The notes under the pieces are model-generated. The model worked only from the letters and a program-made list of their open reading frames with translations. It was not told the origin of the DNA and made no database searches. Both the position numbers and the translations under genes were made by a program. From Euwallacea fornicatus (lineage: Eukaryota; Arthropoda; Insecta; Coleoptera; Curculionidae), in contig NC_089561.1 of assembly GCF_040115645.1 (NCBI RefSeq), positions 1,054,001-1,118,000 of the forward strand: a stretch of 64,000 nucleotides of DNA, given 5' to 3'. Shown here one piece after another: positions 12,101-25,150 of the stretch. How positions within the stretch are numbered: position 1 is the first letter of the stretch; the number at the start of each line of letters is the position of its first letter.

Positions 12101-12513
12101 CTTACTGTGATTACAAATTTAGTCGCGTGCTAAGGAAGGAGGTGACCTTTGACCCTTCGTTGTCAGGTGGTTCCTGAAAAGCACCACAATTCAGATCATT
12201 TCTTCGGAACCAGATAATTTTATCGTTGAGTCACGACCAAACGCTCACTTAAGCATTTCTCTCGTTTGCTCGTTAAAGAAGCCGTTTTCCCGAGGACAGG
12301 GGGTAATTTCGACGTACCGTCTATGGGATAATACGCTGCAGCGCAAAATTAACGCATAATTTTTTAAACTGAGCAACTTGCTTTGGGAAATCTTTATAAA
12401 ATACGCAAGTGACTTTAAATTATTGCTTTATGGCTCATAAAGCTATTTCGTATTTTTTTACGTGCTTATTTACAAGGCAGCAAAAATTGTTTACAAAATA
12501 TGCAAAATTGTTA
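9191..12513. other. Non-coding upstream flank of ftz
   Basis: No gene recognised. A 176-codon minus-strand open frame (10251-9721) has no ATG-supported context or family motif and looks like chance. The proximal part may hold ftz cis-regulatory DNA, judged from position alone. Confidence 0.5.
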
Positions 12514-12718
12514 CATTCGGTTTCATATGAGATGCACCACGCGATGGTGATAATAATTAAGTCTTGTAATTTTGGCAAAATGACGCTTCATAATAGAGTA
12601 TCGAACGACCAGAGTTTCACTAAAAAAGGACGAGCGCCAATGGCTTTTTTGTCATCGACCTAGATTTTTTATTCAACTGCTAATAAATAAAATAATGTTT
12701 ATACGGAAATATCATATA
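12514..12718 (+). mobile_element. Lone terminal fragment of a Tc1-like element
   Basis: About 205 bp matches the right end of the Tc1-like element at 50,726-51,632 in inverted orientation. Shared blocks include TTTCATATGA at the tip, GCTTCATAATAGAGTATC, CGCCAATGG, TTTTTTGTCATCGACC and AATAAATAAAATAAT. A TA precedes the tip (12512-12513), as expected for a Tc1 target site. No transposase follows, so it is a solo terminal repeat or a truncated copy. Confidence 0.75.
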
Positions 12719-15360
12719 GAAAAGGGATAAAAAATTTATGATTTTTTGGTGTCCCGCGTGTTAATTTAACTGTTTCCCTTGTTGGTTGCGTTCAGTTCGA
12801 TTTATTGAAAATTACGGTTATCCTTCCTCGGTAAACGTAAAATGTCTTTTCCAAAATCATAAAAAAGAAAATGCGTAAAAATGATAAATGTGCGTAAATT
12901 TTGCGAAACAGTGTATATTCAGTGTGTATAAAAAAAATTTAATACGAGTCGCTACCTGACAAATTACTGAAATAACTGCCGTTTTTTCGCATCTGAAGAT
13001 GCCATTGCCCTAAACAATCGTAAAGGGAATATCTTCACGTGTAGAATCTTGAGAGTCAGAGAAGCCGTCGATCTGACGATCTTGAAAAAAATCGATATTC
13101 GTCGCTGTCAAGGACATCTCACTGATTCTCATGAGAATTTGTCACGGCCTTTACAATATCCTACTTATGAATGGGAACTACCTATAATAAATTAGGTTGC
13201 AAGACAATTGAACTAGACTGACGACCAAATTTGTGGCAATAAATCTGATGTTTTTGTCAGAACGTCATGCCAATGTTCCGGAAGAACCTAAATTTACCAC
13301 CGACATCTTTTCGTCCTGGTTCTGCAGGACGTTCTTGGCGTATCTGAATTTGAATGTTAAAGGAAAGTCGACGCAGCCCACGAAAGATGAAGCGAAATTT
13401 GACAAGTTGCACTAACTAACCTGAACTAAGATCGATGATAGAAATCCCTGCTGCTAGTTTTTTTTGAAGCCGAAGCGATGACGAGTCGATAGAGAAAATT
13501 CAGTTACACACAGAGTCCCGCATGAGCTCGTTGAACATGGGAATGCGTACGAAATTTCATGGGTCACGTGACACCTTAAATTGAAGACGTTTCGAAACTG
13601 CAGTTAATGGCGCGATGCGACTTAAGATCGACCGATTAGTTTTTGAGAAAAAGAGCTGTTAACAGGTGATAATAATGCAGGTGCGAAAGGCGCAATGGAA
13701 GTGCCGTGTGATAGGACGCAAACGTTTAAAAAAACTTATTCTTTCGTAAGAGATAAAAAATGATAAAATAATGAATAGAATTTATAGTAATGGCGATATA
13801 ATAAAAAAAGAAAAAAAAATTTCCTCGAACAATCTTTCGGCCGCATGGTACTCGACCATCTTTAGTAAAATTAAAAAGAAATCCCTGTTCTACTACTATA
13901 ACTTTTTTAAACTTGAAAGGATGGTACTTTTTGTCCTATTCAATGCTACTTCTAAATTTTTAAAAATTGTAAAAAAAGTAACAAGGGGGGGGGGGGGTCA
14001 CTGCAGAGCCGCATGGTACATTTTAAAAGCGCTTAAATGGGTGTGAAATTTGGGTACGTGTCGATCAGCCCGCATTTTCCTCGCTATTGGTTCCTACGCG
14101 AGGTCAATAAATGCGATAACGTAACAGGGTGCCTAAGGTTCACATAATTGTAAATAATGAGACGCGTCTACCGGAGGTAGTAATGAACATTCGTATTTTC
14201 CTTTGATAACTTGTTTACGACAATTTCTCTTTTACGTGATCTGTTGAAAGGAAACATGTATTCGTGTAAAAGGAGAACGAGAACCCGAAAATACAGCCGA
14301 TAATAACTATAAAACGCCTAGAGGATTAAGCGTGGCGAAGCTAAGCACCCAAGGACAATTTTACTTTGAAATAAATGGATAACGCACCCATTTTATTTTC
14401 AAGCAGTGTTTGTGGTCCAAACGATGTTCAGATGTAACTTGTTGCTTTCACAACGCAAAGCAAATTGAAAGTCGAGAAAATAATGGCAAAGATTACCTTT
14501 TGGCATTTTTTAGACTTGAGTATAGCAAATGCATTTAAGATATTTAAAGAATTTGAAGACTGAGTGCAAGCAAAAGCAAAAATTCAAAGGAGTTTAGATT
14601 GTCGGAATGTCCGCCTGAAGGAGACAGAAAGAGCTCGAGGGGTTTCTCTAACAAATATTAGTAGACGACTGTTCCTCCTCAAATAAAATTTAATGGAACG
14701 CTGACATCGTCGTCCCAATGATACGAATTTAGATGCGTCCATAGCGGTACCACACCACAGCCCGACCCGATTAGGGTACCAGTTGCAAAGCGGGACTGTG
14801 CCTCGCTGAAAGAATTAATTTTTTTTTTCTAACATCAACTGTTTTAGCCTCAGCTTCGTCGCGAACTGAGAAAAATATCCGTGGTAGGTTCGAGAATAGC
14901 GACCTGTCAATTAAAAAATCTAATAATATAGAGGGTGTTCTCTATCAAAGAAATCATATTTAGTACGAAGGCGCGGTAAGAGCAGCAATAAATTTCATTA
15001 TCAGATTTTATTGTAGGTTCGAGTAAAAATTCTACTTATACTTTTTTTAGGGGGAGTTTAAAACTCCTTTTTCTAAAAAAAACTTTGAAAATCAATGAGC
15101 CGAATGCGGCAAATCAAATACATGATTTCACGGACGGACGGCAAATCGGCAGATCAGCGCAAATAGCTCGAGCTATCGGTCGGTCCGTGGGTCAGACGGT
15201 ACTTCGATCGGCACTCAGCTCGTCAAAAGGTTCAACGATCCATCGATTTGATTTGGAAGACCTAGTTCCGACCGATCTAGGAAGGGATCGATATTGGTCG
15301 AACCGACGGAGACAGACAGGCCGAGTGCCTAGTCAGTTGACCTAGGGCTAGCTCTCCGAG
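12719..15360. other. Non-coding stretch with homopolymer G tract
   Basis: No gene seen. A run of 13 G lies near 13,986. A TACAGGGTG-like string occurs near 14,130 without a partner. Otherwise ordinary AT-rich intergenic sequence. Confidence 0.5.
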
Positions 15361-15445
15361 CCATCGCAGCGACCAACCGACAGGCGGGTAGACAGACCAA
15401 CCGAAGAAACAATTCACAAACCGATAGACAGACCAACCGACCATT
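15361..15445 (+). repeat. Short repeats of GACAGACCAACCGA
   Basis: GACCAACCGA occurs at 15371, and the longer GACAGACCAACCGA at 15391 and 15427, in a GC-richer patch (15,120-15,440) that also holds many CGGTCGG-type strings. Irregular spacing suggests a decayed minisatellite. Confidence 0.55.
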
Positions 15446-17119
15446 TGGATTGCAACTACGTACGGCGCATGTAAAAAGCATTGCAAAACTTTAACGGCGT
15501 TCATAGATCTGATATTTTGTTGAAAATGCTTATAATTTTATTTCAAATGTTAAAAAGAAGCATCTAATGCAATTTCCTTTAATGTAGCAAAGAGTGGATT
15601 TCTAGAACTAAATGATTTAAAAAGATCCGCAAACGCTTTGCCTTGTATCCTCAAAGTAGTCGAGAACCCTAAAGATTATACAGGGTGCCTGCGCCACCTG
15701 AAAAACCGGAGTTTGAATGAAACTCTCTGCAGTTTCGCAACCAAATTCGCAGCTATTCTTTGATGTTTCATTCCTGTACGTGCAGAAACACTTAAGGCCT
15801 GGAATTAAAGCCTCACATTGAACCGCAGCTTCGCCCTGAAGCAAATTTATTTCAGGTTGCTCGTATAGTTTGCACTACATCCATCAAAATCCGTATTGAA
15901 AAGCAATCGCAAACTGTGACAGACAGCCCTCGTCCGGGAATTCACTTACCCGAGCTTTGAACAGACAGAAAGCGGCAACCCCATGCAAATTGTATTGCGA
16001 AATTGGTTTACATTCTTTTTTGGATGTCTTGAGGATCATTATTCATTCGTCTAATGGAAACTAAGTAGTTTTAGGAATTGGCAAAAATCTACTGGGTGTA
16101 TCTGGCGCTCGGCTTCCGAGATATCGAACGGCCAGTTTTTGTCGTGTGCCACACGTGTAGTTTCGGAAATGTCCCCGGTTGGTTTTCGAGATATCCACAG
16201 TTAGTTTGCGTCATGCGAATTTATCAAATGGCATTATCAGCCGCGTCACAGACATAGACCACCAACGCAACTGTAACGGAGATAGAAAAAAATCGAAAAC
16301 CGGCCCCATTGAATCTAAATAAAGCCGTCGATGGACATGTGATAAGGGGCTTGGTGTGACAGCTTCACAATGTAAAATATTCTGAAATGCGATCTTGTCG
16401 GTAAAAATGTAACTTCCATCATTAATCACCGGTCGTTGATCGTCGGATAATGCAACAAATATTCACACATATCGATAGGTCTTTAGGATCATTGGAGCTA
16501 ATACTTAAATTCCTGAACAAAAGGACCTCGTCTGATGCGTCTTTTAAACTGGAAATAATTTGTGTGTGTCAACCGCAAATTAACACGTCCCTCGTGGAAA
16601 AATCAATCGTCACAGGCAGCCAATAATAAATGACAAAAATCGTCCATCCATACCAGTGGGTTATTGTCGGCTTCCGGAAGGGCGGGGGGGTTGGGGGTGC
16701 ACAAGAGAAAACAACTCGACTGTTGACGTTGATGGATCGTGTTCCGTACAAACACCAAATTGTGAAAAGAAGAGTAGACGAACGAACGGTGGATGCAGAC
16801 GAGCTGCGATTAAATCAATTATCGGTCGCGATTGAGGCTGTTTTTAATTAATGGAAATTGACAAGGAAGAGGGGCTCCACACGTTCTGTAACAACGCGTA
16901 GGACTCCGCAGAAACCAGAGACCTCATTAAATATACTTCCAACAATGACGTGTATAGGTCACGTCGGAAATCTGGGCCTTGAGACCCACCGGGCAGCTGT
17001 CATATTGTTTTATAATAAGTATCTCGAGTCAAGTCTGGCGATCGTCTTGATAACTGTAAGACCAGCTTTAATTACGCCACAGGACATAATTCTTATTTCG
17101 GAGTTACACGAAGGAAGAG
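15446..17119. other. Non-coding stretch
   Basis: No gene recognised. A TATACAGGGTGCC string near 15,674 resembles the ends of the TA-flanked blocks at 47.4 and 57.9 kb, but I found no partner end nearby. A G-rich run lies near 16,681. Confidence 0.45.
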
Positions 17120-17415
17120 CTCTCAAAAAGCTGCCTTCACCCAAAAACTCTATGTGTAGTTATTAATATATAAACAGGGGATTAATAATTAGGGTTGGCA
17201 CAAGCTATAACACATGTTCAGCCTTATAACACTTCAAATAACTAATAAAGAACGATTTATGCGGTAAATATTCACCTCTACGTTTTCCTCTACGACCATT
17301 CAGTTGAGGGCCATAAATCTTTTCGGCGAAGAACTTGGAATGGGACAAGCACGTTAGAGCGACTTCCACCAATGTTTGTTCGAATATAGAGAACGTGATT
17401 TTTAATACCTATAGA
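17120..17415. repeat. Duplicated non-coding block, copy 1
   Basis: This block is repeated 338 nt downstream. Long shared stretches include AACTAATAAAGAACGATTTA, TGCGGTAAATATTCACCTCT and GAACTTGGAATGGGACAAGC. Overall similarity by eye is roughly 85%. No open frame is conserved between the copies. Confidence 0.92.
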
Positions 17416-17457
17416 GAAACTTTCTGCTCTTCGTCTTCTCCCCTTCTTCCTCTTACG

Positions 17458-17755
17458 CGCCCTCAAAGAGGCCCCCTTGTCCAGAAATTCTACGTAGTTA
17501 TTAAAATATAGACAGGGGGTTGATAATTAGGGCTGACACAAGCCATAACACATGTTCGGCGTGATAACACTTCAAATAACTAATAAAGAACGATTTATGC
17601 GGTAAATATTCACCTCTACATTTTGCTCTACCACCATTCAGTTGAAGGCTATAAATCTTTTCGACGAAGAACTTGGAATGGGACAAGCACGCTAGAGCGA
17701 CTTCCACCAATGCTTATTTGAATACATTAAACGTAATTTTAAACACATACGAAAA
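17458..17755. repeat. Duplicated non-coding block, copy 2
   Basis: Second copy of the preceding block at a constant offset of 338 nt. Homology begins near CCCTCAAAGAGG and fades after the CCACCAATG string. The centre is better conserved than the edges. Confidence 0.92.
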
Positions 17756-18734
17756 AATTTATTTATTTCTCCTCGAGAATTAACATATTATTGTCCTCGT
17801 TTCGGGGGTTTTAATCTTCCCAAAAGTCCATCGGGCCTCGGTGCTAAATCCGCAATAATAAAGCCATCTTTGCCGAGCACATTTTCCATTTAAGGCCCTC
17901 GACAATGGCAATTCCCCCAGGATCTCCGGATGACTTGCAAAAACTTGCACCAATGGCGGCATTCTTCCTCTTCAGCAGCCATTGCTCAGTTCGAAGTGCA
18001 AATTCCAGGCTTCGAGCCCTTTTCGTTCGCCCATCAACTGTCAACCTTCCAGATCAGTTCACTTTCCTTCCAGTTACATGCAAATAGAAACAATTTTAAC
18101 TCATTAAATACTTGCCTGTTTCTGGGATGGCAAAACTGCAAGAATGGAAGTAAACGTCATATTATTTTTATTCATGGAGTTATCTGCGTTTGCTGGTCTA
18201 TTTATGTAGAAATTAGTTATGACCAAAGAGGCTTGCCCTGGTGCAAAAACCGCATTATTCTCCCTATATTCCTCCACATATCAAGCAATTTTACATACTA
18301 AAGCAGGAAATTAATCAGTACTTATGCCTCCATTAGAGAATTAATTGTCTCGATAAATTAAAAAAACTGATACGCATTTATCGCTACTTGTAATTAAGAC
18401 ATTAATTTCATAGGCGATGAGGTGAAATTATGACTAGATAAAAAATTGTAAATTATTCAGTAGACTAGCGATTTTCATATAATTAGCGGATAAGTGTTAA
18501 TTGTTCATTAAGCCTGTCTAAATCCAAATACGTATTGAGCTTTTTCCATGGGCAGAAAAGTCGTTTCAGCCAGGTAGCTACGTAAATAAGTAACTACCGA
18601 GGCTAAAGTCAAATCTAGAGCGTGCGTAGTGGCATTGAAAGACTTTGCCAAGGAGAAGTAGAGGTTCAAAGTTTACTAGCTTAGGAAGATAGTCCCTGAA
18701 ATACCCCATCTAACACTTAAAGAAACAAAAATTG
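17756..18734. other. Non-coding stretch
   Basis: No gene seen. AT-rich with many ATTA/TAAT cores, as is common in Hox intergenic DNA. A CAGGTAG string occurs near 18,573, which is not more than chance expects in 64 kb. Confidence 0.45.
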
Positions 18735-19620
18735 GAAAATATTACACTGTTTCTCGGCAGGGTCTCCTTTGAGATTGACACAGTTTACCCAGCGATATAC
18801 CTTGTTTACAGTAAAAAGCTTCGAATGTTTCAAAATAAGCATCCAACTCGGACTTCACCTCTTCATTCGTGGCAAGTGACTTTTCATCGGACGATTTTTT
18901 CAAGTTTGAAAATGGAACATAAGCGGAGGGGGCTAAATCTGGCGAATAGGGCGGCTGAGGGAAAGGTTCGAAACTAAATTGATTGATTTTGACCATCGCG
19001 ATGAAGAAAGTGGGGACTGGTGCATTGTCTTGACGAAGCTAGGCTTTCTTTTTTGCCAAATGCGGTTGCTTTTCCCTAATTTCTCAGTTCAAAGCCTGTG
19101 ATAAATTTCTGTAATTTTCTCTGTTTATTGGTTTTCCCTTAGGGAAATAACCAATAAAAATTATCCCAAAAACTGACGCCATCACCTTTCCTGCAGATGG
19201 AACAGTTTTTTTCCCTGTGAGTCCATTGTGTTGGCTGCCCTTGAGTCTCAGGTGTAAAATAATGGACCCACGTTTCATCCATGGTTATGAATTGGCGCAA
19301 CCTAAACTTCGTCAAACACTCACTTCACAGCTCCTCACAGCACTGTTTTTGTTCAATTGTGAGTAATCTCGGCACAGCTTCCTCATATCCAATTTTCCGT
19401 CAAAACCCGACGTACAGTACTTTTCGACATGCCTAGCTTTCAGTAAAGTTTTGTTGATTTTTCCCATAATATCTGGATAGGTCGAATCTGGAGTGTCATT
19501 GGGTCGACCAGTGCGGAGTTCCTCTTGGCAGACAGTATGACCGCGTTTAAACGCTATCACAAAGAATTAGCCAGTTGTTAACGAAGGACCAGATTCCTCC
19601 AGAGTAGAATCTACCTCCGC
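18735..19620 (-). mobile_element. Mariner-family transposase relic
   Basis: Minus-strand fragments follow mariner (DD34D-type) transposase order. The N-terminal part has IAFKRGHTVCQEELRTGRPND (about 19,560-19,490) and then DMRKLCRDYSQL. The middle has KKTVPSAGKVMASVFGIIFI (about 19,210-19,150). The C-terminal part has PPYSPDLAPSAYVPFSNLKK (about 18,950-18,890), the block with the last catalytic aspartate, followed by the family's YFETFEAFYCKQGI region. Frames change at least twice and stops intervene, so it is inactive. Clear terminal repeats were not identified. Confidence 0.9.
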
Positions 19621-22600
19621 TTTGAAGTTGTACACACGAATATAGAGTTGTATCGAAGAGTTGGAAAACAAAAAAGCAAGCTGAGCTAAATTTAGAAAGT
19701 CGCACCTTCCAAATGGGAAAGATCTAGAAGGGTGGATTTTCAGCCAGCGAAGCTCGTATCTTTCAGTGTTGACTGTTTGGAATAGCCCTGTCGATCTGGT
19801 CAAAAGTGCTGGACAGCAGCAAGTATGGAATGGCTGCTGGACCCACTGGGGACCTGCAACAATTTCAAAAATAATATCTTGATTTTTTTGTTAAACTTTG
19901 TTATAATTACTTACCCTTCAATACCTCAAATTGCAAGCTCAACATGTTGATTTCCTCGGAGGGTCTGCGATATTTGGTCAAATCCAAAAGTACAAAAAGT
20001 CATCGCAGAGAACTGAACTAAATTAAATGTGACATTAACAGGGATTTTGAAGGTTTACTTCGGAGCTACCAAAGTTCATATCATGCCTTGCGAGCCTTTC
20101 AAATTACAACTTCATTTGTTGGTTTTTTTGGAGGCAATGAGTACTCGTAGCTGGCCTCTGATCTCAAACAGGCGAGGTTTTGACCTTGTAGCTGAGAAAT
20201 AGTCTATGTTGAACGGGTAAATAAGGGATAAAAAGAAAACATCAACCGTCCAATCTGGCATTCTAGTACTTTTAATACAAGTTTTGGGCAAGTTTCCATT
20301 CAAATTGGCATTACCATATTTAAAACTAAATAAAGCACATAAAACTTCTTAGAATGATGTAAATTACGCGAGGGTTCCATTGAAGTCTGTTCACGCAAAC
20401 TGGTCATTATGACCCGAGTCCCGCACGAATTCGTCTTCTGATGTAGCTTTCCCGGTATATTCAAATGATTTTTTACTGTCTTTTGAATATTGCATTATCC
20501 CCTTAAAAGTACATTTTCAACTGAAAACTCCAGTCCTAAACGGTTCTCAGTAGGTCTAAAGTTGTTTGGGTTCAAAATGCTACTGTTCTCTAACAATACT
20601 CGACTTAACCAGTATCAACGAGATAACATCTCGAACAAGAAAATAACAATAATTATGTTCACACCCATTTCTTGAGAGCTGCCTCGTATACCTATTCAAA
20701 GACAAGCATTAATCATTTCGTCTTGATAAGGCTCCATATTCAATTTAACAACAAGCATCTGATATTACATGACCAATAATTAAGTACATTCGCTCATAAT
20801 AGTTTCTAATTTGAGATGATTAATTATCGGGACTGTACGATTCAAGGCTCAAAAAAGGCGAAGTGCATAGAGGCTTCGGCTAGATGCCATGCTTGGACGA
20901 AAGCTTTAGCCTTTGGGGTTGATTTTGATTCGAGAATATAATTAAATGCTTGTAAATAAAAATTAAAACAGGGGAACGGAAGAACATAAATCGCATGGCG
21001 TCCCTACACGGAACATTCGTCATCTCGAAGCGCGACCGAAAGACCCATTAGAATCATGTAAGACAAAGAAATACGCCAGTGAAGTAGGAGAATTAGATGT
21101 TTCTGCTGCTTTGAATAACTCAAAAACTTATCCAGTAACTCGAAACTATGAAGCCATCGCTATGACGAAGCCTCTCATCTAATTGATTGCTGGTTTCTGC
21201 CTAGCTCCTTCGGAGACGTAAGCTGTCGGCCGAGTCGGAAAACTTGTCACTCAGCGTGGGAAGTTCATAGAGCTAGTTGAAAAATATGGTAATAGAAAAT
21301 TGTAATTTCCAGAAGACATCAAATCCTAGTCGAGGGATCATAGCAGATTCATAAGAAGCCTAACAGCAGAGGATGCTTAGTAAGTATCATTGATAGATTA
21401 AGTCAAAAACGTGCAAAAGTGGTTTTAGAAGGCTTCCTGTTCTTCGAAGGACGCCTGTTTGGCAGAAGTCCCAGCGAGAATTTCGACTGAGAGGCAAAGT
21501 GTGGGATTGAACTGCCGGCTTTATGAGCCAGATAGCGCCGAGGGCAAAAAATTCTCTAATTTGAACAAAAAGGTCGCATACAGCGTGATTCTCAGCTGGT
21601 TTGCAATCAAGTAGTACATCGCCAGCTTCCAGCATTCAGCACGCCAGTGTGTGTCTAAAATTGTCTTTTCTATTTTCTTAAGGTCGTGTGGTAACTTGGC
21701 TGTACCGGACGCATTTGCGAGCTAAAAGCGACGTTTTACTGCACGCAAATCAAAGTGGCATGCGGCAAAATTATTTCTGGGCAATTAGACCGCTTCGGCA
21801 ATCCACATGCGTGCCGTAAAATCTTTTACCGAACGTGTAAGCCAGTTTTTTGAACGTTAATATTTAGTTAAACTGCAATCAGCATACGGTAAAGACATTT
21901 TTATACCCGTTAAGCCGTATTTATGCACTCGACGGATAATTCAAATTTGGCTCTCAACAGAAAAATGGAGATAAAATTGCCACCAACCAATTTAGCCTCT
22001 TTGATGATGGCGCTCGTAGCAAAACCGTAGCACGGCGTCCGGTTAGCTCAAAGTAGGGGGTAACCGAACGTAGCCCGCAACACAACGCCAAATCTGTCAA
22101 GCAGTGCTACGACTGCACCGTCGGCAAAACGAATATCAAGTTTATAAATCCGGCATTAAGGGCTCTCCTGGAAGTCACGGCTATCGACAATTCGACTTCA
22201 AAGCCATTCGGAGACGTCCAAAAGATTACCTAATTCCAATGATTCCGTAACAACTCAGGAGATCAATGGAGGAGCCTCATGAACAGAAGGACCTCGTGGG
22301 CAGGAGGCCTCAAAAATTGTAGCGGCGTTTCGCGTATTTGGAATCTCAAAAATCTTGACACTCAGGTCCCACCTGGTAATTCGAAAATTTACCCCCTTTG
22401 AGGAGATATTAAAAATTCGAGTTAGTTTTCACGTTTTCGCCTCAAAACCCAATCCTTCAAGGGGAGCAATGGAGCTCTAGCATCTCAGAATTATATTCAT
22501 TAACATCTTCTCCAACTGCCAAAGCTCGTTTTCCAAAACCAACTCATAACTCTACTTCGGGAGTACCAGAGTACGATTTTTTTCTCGTTTTCAATTTAAA

Positions 22601-22900
22601 TTTATTCGGGAGCGGTGTATCAGATGTGGAGGGCAAAAGGCAGCCTGAAACCGGTGTTACGGCACATAAACATTCACTTATGTTTCTATTAAGAGCACCC
22701 GCTTCCCATTAACACCTTTGATGCCCCACGTTTCCAATTTGGATCTAGATGAGAGGAGTCCCGATATTGGTTTCTGGAATTAGAAAGTAATGAGCATTAA
22801 TTGTTATTGTATGTAGAAGTTGGAGGCTTCTAATATGTATTATTCTGGGATGTGGATAGAAATTAGCAGCTGCGGCCCTCTGACGGAGTGACAGGGAAAG
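19621..22900. other. Non-coding stretch
   Basis: No gene or recognisable transposon. All open frames are below about 85 codons with no motif. Nothing further is supported. Confidence 0.45.
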
Positions 22901-22902
22901 TG

Positions 22903-23002
22903 GCTACGCCATGCACAGCGCCATCTAAGAATTTGAAGGCATAGTTCGAGAAAATCGAGCACAGCGAGTTGTAATCGCTCTCTCTCTCTGCTTCTCTCTT
23001 TA
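22903..23002. promoter_or_regulatory. PRE-like cluster of PHO and GAGA motifs
   Basis: Two GCCAT cores (22908-22912 and 22920-22924), the core recognised by PHO, lie about 60 bp from a run of CT repeats (about 22977-22998; GAGAG on the minus strand), the core bound by GAGA factor. These are characteristic Polycomb response element motifs in flies. Binding and function here are inference, and a GA microsatellite is the simple alternative. Confidence 0.3.
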
Positions 23003-24820
23003 GTGTGGTCAAATGTGTCGGACAACGCAAACGAAGCAGGTGATAATTAAAAAAAAAATTATATCGTCTCCGGTTTTGAAAAATTGTGATTTATGCTTGC
23101 GAAGTTTTACTAAAATTACTAAATATAAAATTATTTTACAAATATACAAAATCACTATTAGCCCGCCCCACTCGGTGCCCTGATAACAGTCCCTCCGTCA
23201 TCATCGAAAGCAGTCCATTTTTCCCCGATGAGGGAGAAAACTTATATTTGCGTGAATGGCTGCAATATAGTGGAAAAATCGTTGGTCATTATGTAAATCG
23301 CCAGGAATTTTGTTTACAAATTTGCGGGCATTAATTTTAATGGTCGCGACATCTGTCTTTGCTCTGCGGAAGCTTCCAGCGGGGTGAGTTCACCCTCGAC
23401 TGTGATCGATAGCGGTCCTTCGTAATATCGACTGACGGGCCACCGAATATCCCGGGCATAAAGATGATAAAGTACCCTTGCCGCTGCTGGGCAGATTAGT
23501 TTCGGGATTTTTACCCGGTTTCGTTTAGGGGATGAATGTAGCGCTACTGTCGCTCTTAAACTCAAAACCGTTAAATTTGCTTCTTCGTGTGAAAATGGAT
23601 ATTTTTGCATGACGAAGCTTAACCATTCCAGAATCGTGCCATTAAAAATGCATCGGGTCCAGAAGATGTCACACCGCTATACCCGCTGACAAATGCGACT
23701 CATTAGTCCATGTCAGGCCGGCTTCCATTCGGTACAGGAAAATGAAAGTTTATGACAAATGCGACGTTGTAACGTTTTGCATATATAAATATTAGACTTG
23801 GAGCAACATCTTTACGTGTAGGGATTTCCTTGGGGGTGATTAATAGAGCGTTGTATAGCGGTTGTGCTTTTTTAATATCCGGGCGTGGTTCATTAAAGAA
23901 GTTCGGGGGGTGCAAGGCGATTTCAAGTCAGTTCGGACGAGGAGCACCTAGGAATGCTCGATGGAAGTTTCCAACAATCAGCGAATTTCACCGAGCTTCC
24001 AGGATTTTCCTTTATCCAACGAATCGAAGAGGGTCCACACCGGCAAGCCAGAATCGGAAGTTTTGAAAAGCTATTCTTCTAGGTTATTTCAAAGTGAACC
24101 AATTAAGAACTTTTAGAAAAAAAAACAGTATTGAGGAACAATATTTCCTGTCTGGATACTATAGAAAATAAATGAGGCGATATAATATCGGAAAATAACT
24201 TGAATCTTCTCCATCCTCCGTTGCCTTCATGGTGCTAGACTGGTCTTCCCCAATAGATTTTCAAGTCTCATCATCTGCATAAAGAATTTTTATTAATAGT
24301 TCAAAATTTTTAAAAGTCAGTGGTGTGCCTCATTCTTCAAAGTTGACAGATTTTGGAAGAGAGAATTGATAAAATACAAAACATTTTATTCCGTGTAATG
24401 ACTGTACCTCTTGGGGCACACTGCATTGACGACAAACTGACCTTGTCGTATGTCTCGGTAATAAGCCCCCCGAGGTCGAAAATATATACTATACCTTTAC
24501 CTTAGAGAAAGGGCTCGCACCTTGGAAGAGCTGGGCTGGAATCTGCATGACAAAACAACGCTGAAAACCAAATTGCCTCACACTGCGTTACCTCTCCCCA
24601 TGGTGTGATTCTTGTAATCGAGACGATCCTAAGAGTCCTTCCCCACCTCCACCCCTTCACCCCTAAATTACATGTTTAAAACAACTGATGGGCTAACCAG
24701 ATCAAAGAGTTGTACTTAAGAGACTCGTCAGCTTCATGAATTAGACGAGGCTGCAGTAAATACACTTAGGCGGAACATGACAGGCCTAGCCCCGTGGTCT
24801 ATGGTACTTTCGTACTTCGT
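23003..24820. other. Non-coding stretch
   Basis: No gene recognised. Short open frames only, none with family motifs. The last bases (about 24,790-24,820) look like the decayed tail of a further unit of the array that follows. Confidence 0.45.
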
Positions 24821-24821
24821 A

Positions 24822-25150
24822 CCCTCATTTATTAACTGGCTCCTTCAAATGGACGAATGAGTGAGGAAGCTCTATGACTTACACATGGTAAAATCCAACT
24901 ACCCTCATTCATTCGTTCGCCTGATTGAATGAATGAGGAAACTCTGTGGCCTATGCTTGGTAAGGGAACTTTTACCCCTCCCGACTATCCTCAGTCGTTT
25001 TTTGATTCATTCGACTGGATGAATAAATGAGGACGCTCTGTGACCTATACGTGGTAAAGACACGTTTGTGCCTCTCGCCTCTTCTCATTCATTCGTAAGG
25101 ATGAATTAATGACGGGGAATTCTATGGATCATGACTGGCACAAATCATAA
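24822..25150. repeat. Tandem array of about 4 hairpin-bearing units (80-95 nt)
   Basis: Units start near 24822, 24902, 24988 and 25083. Each begins with a CCTCATTCATTC-type string and then has its inverse, GAATGAATGAGG, followed by CTCTGTGACCTA and TGGTAAA. In unit 2 the inverted arms are perfect over 11 bp (24904-24914 and 24927-24937, 12-nt loop). The others keep weaker versions. Confidence 0.85.
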
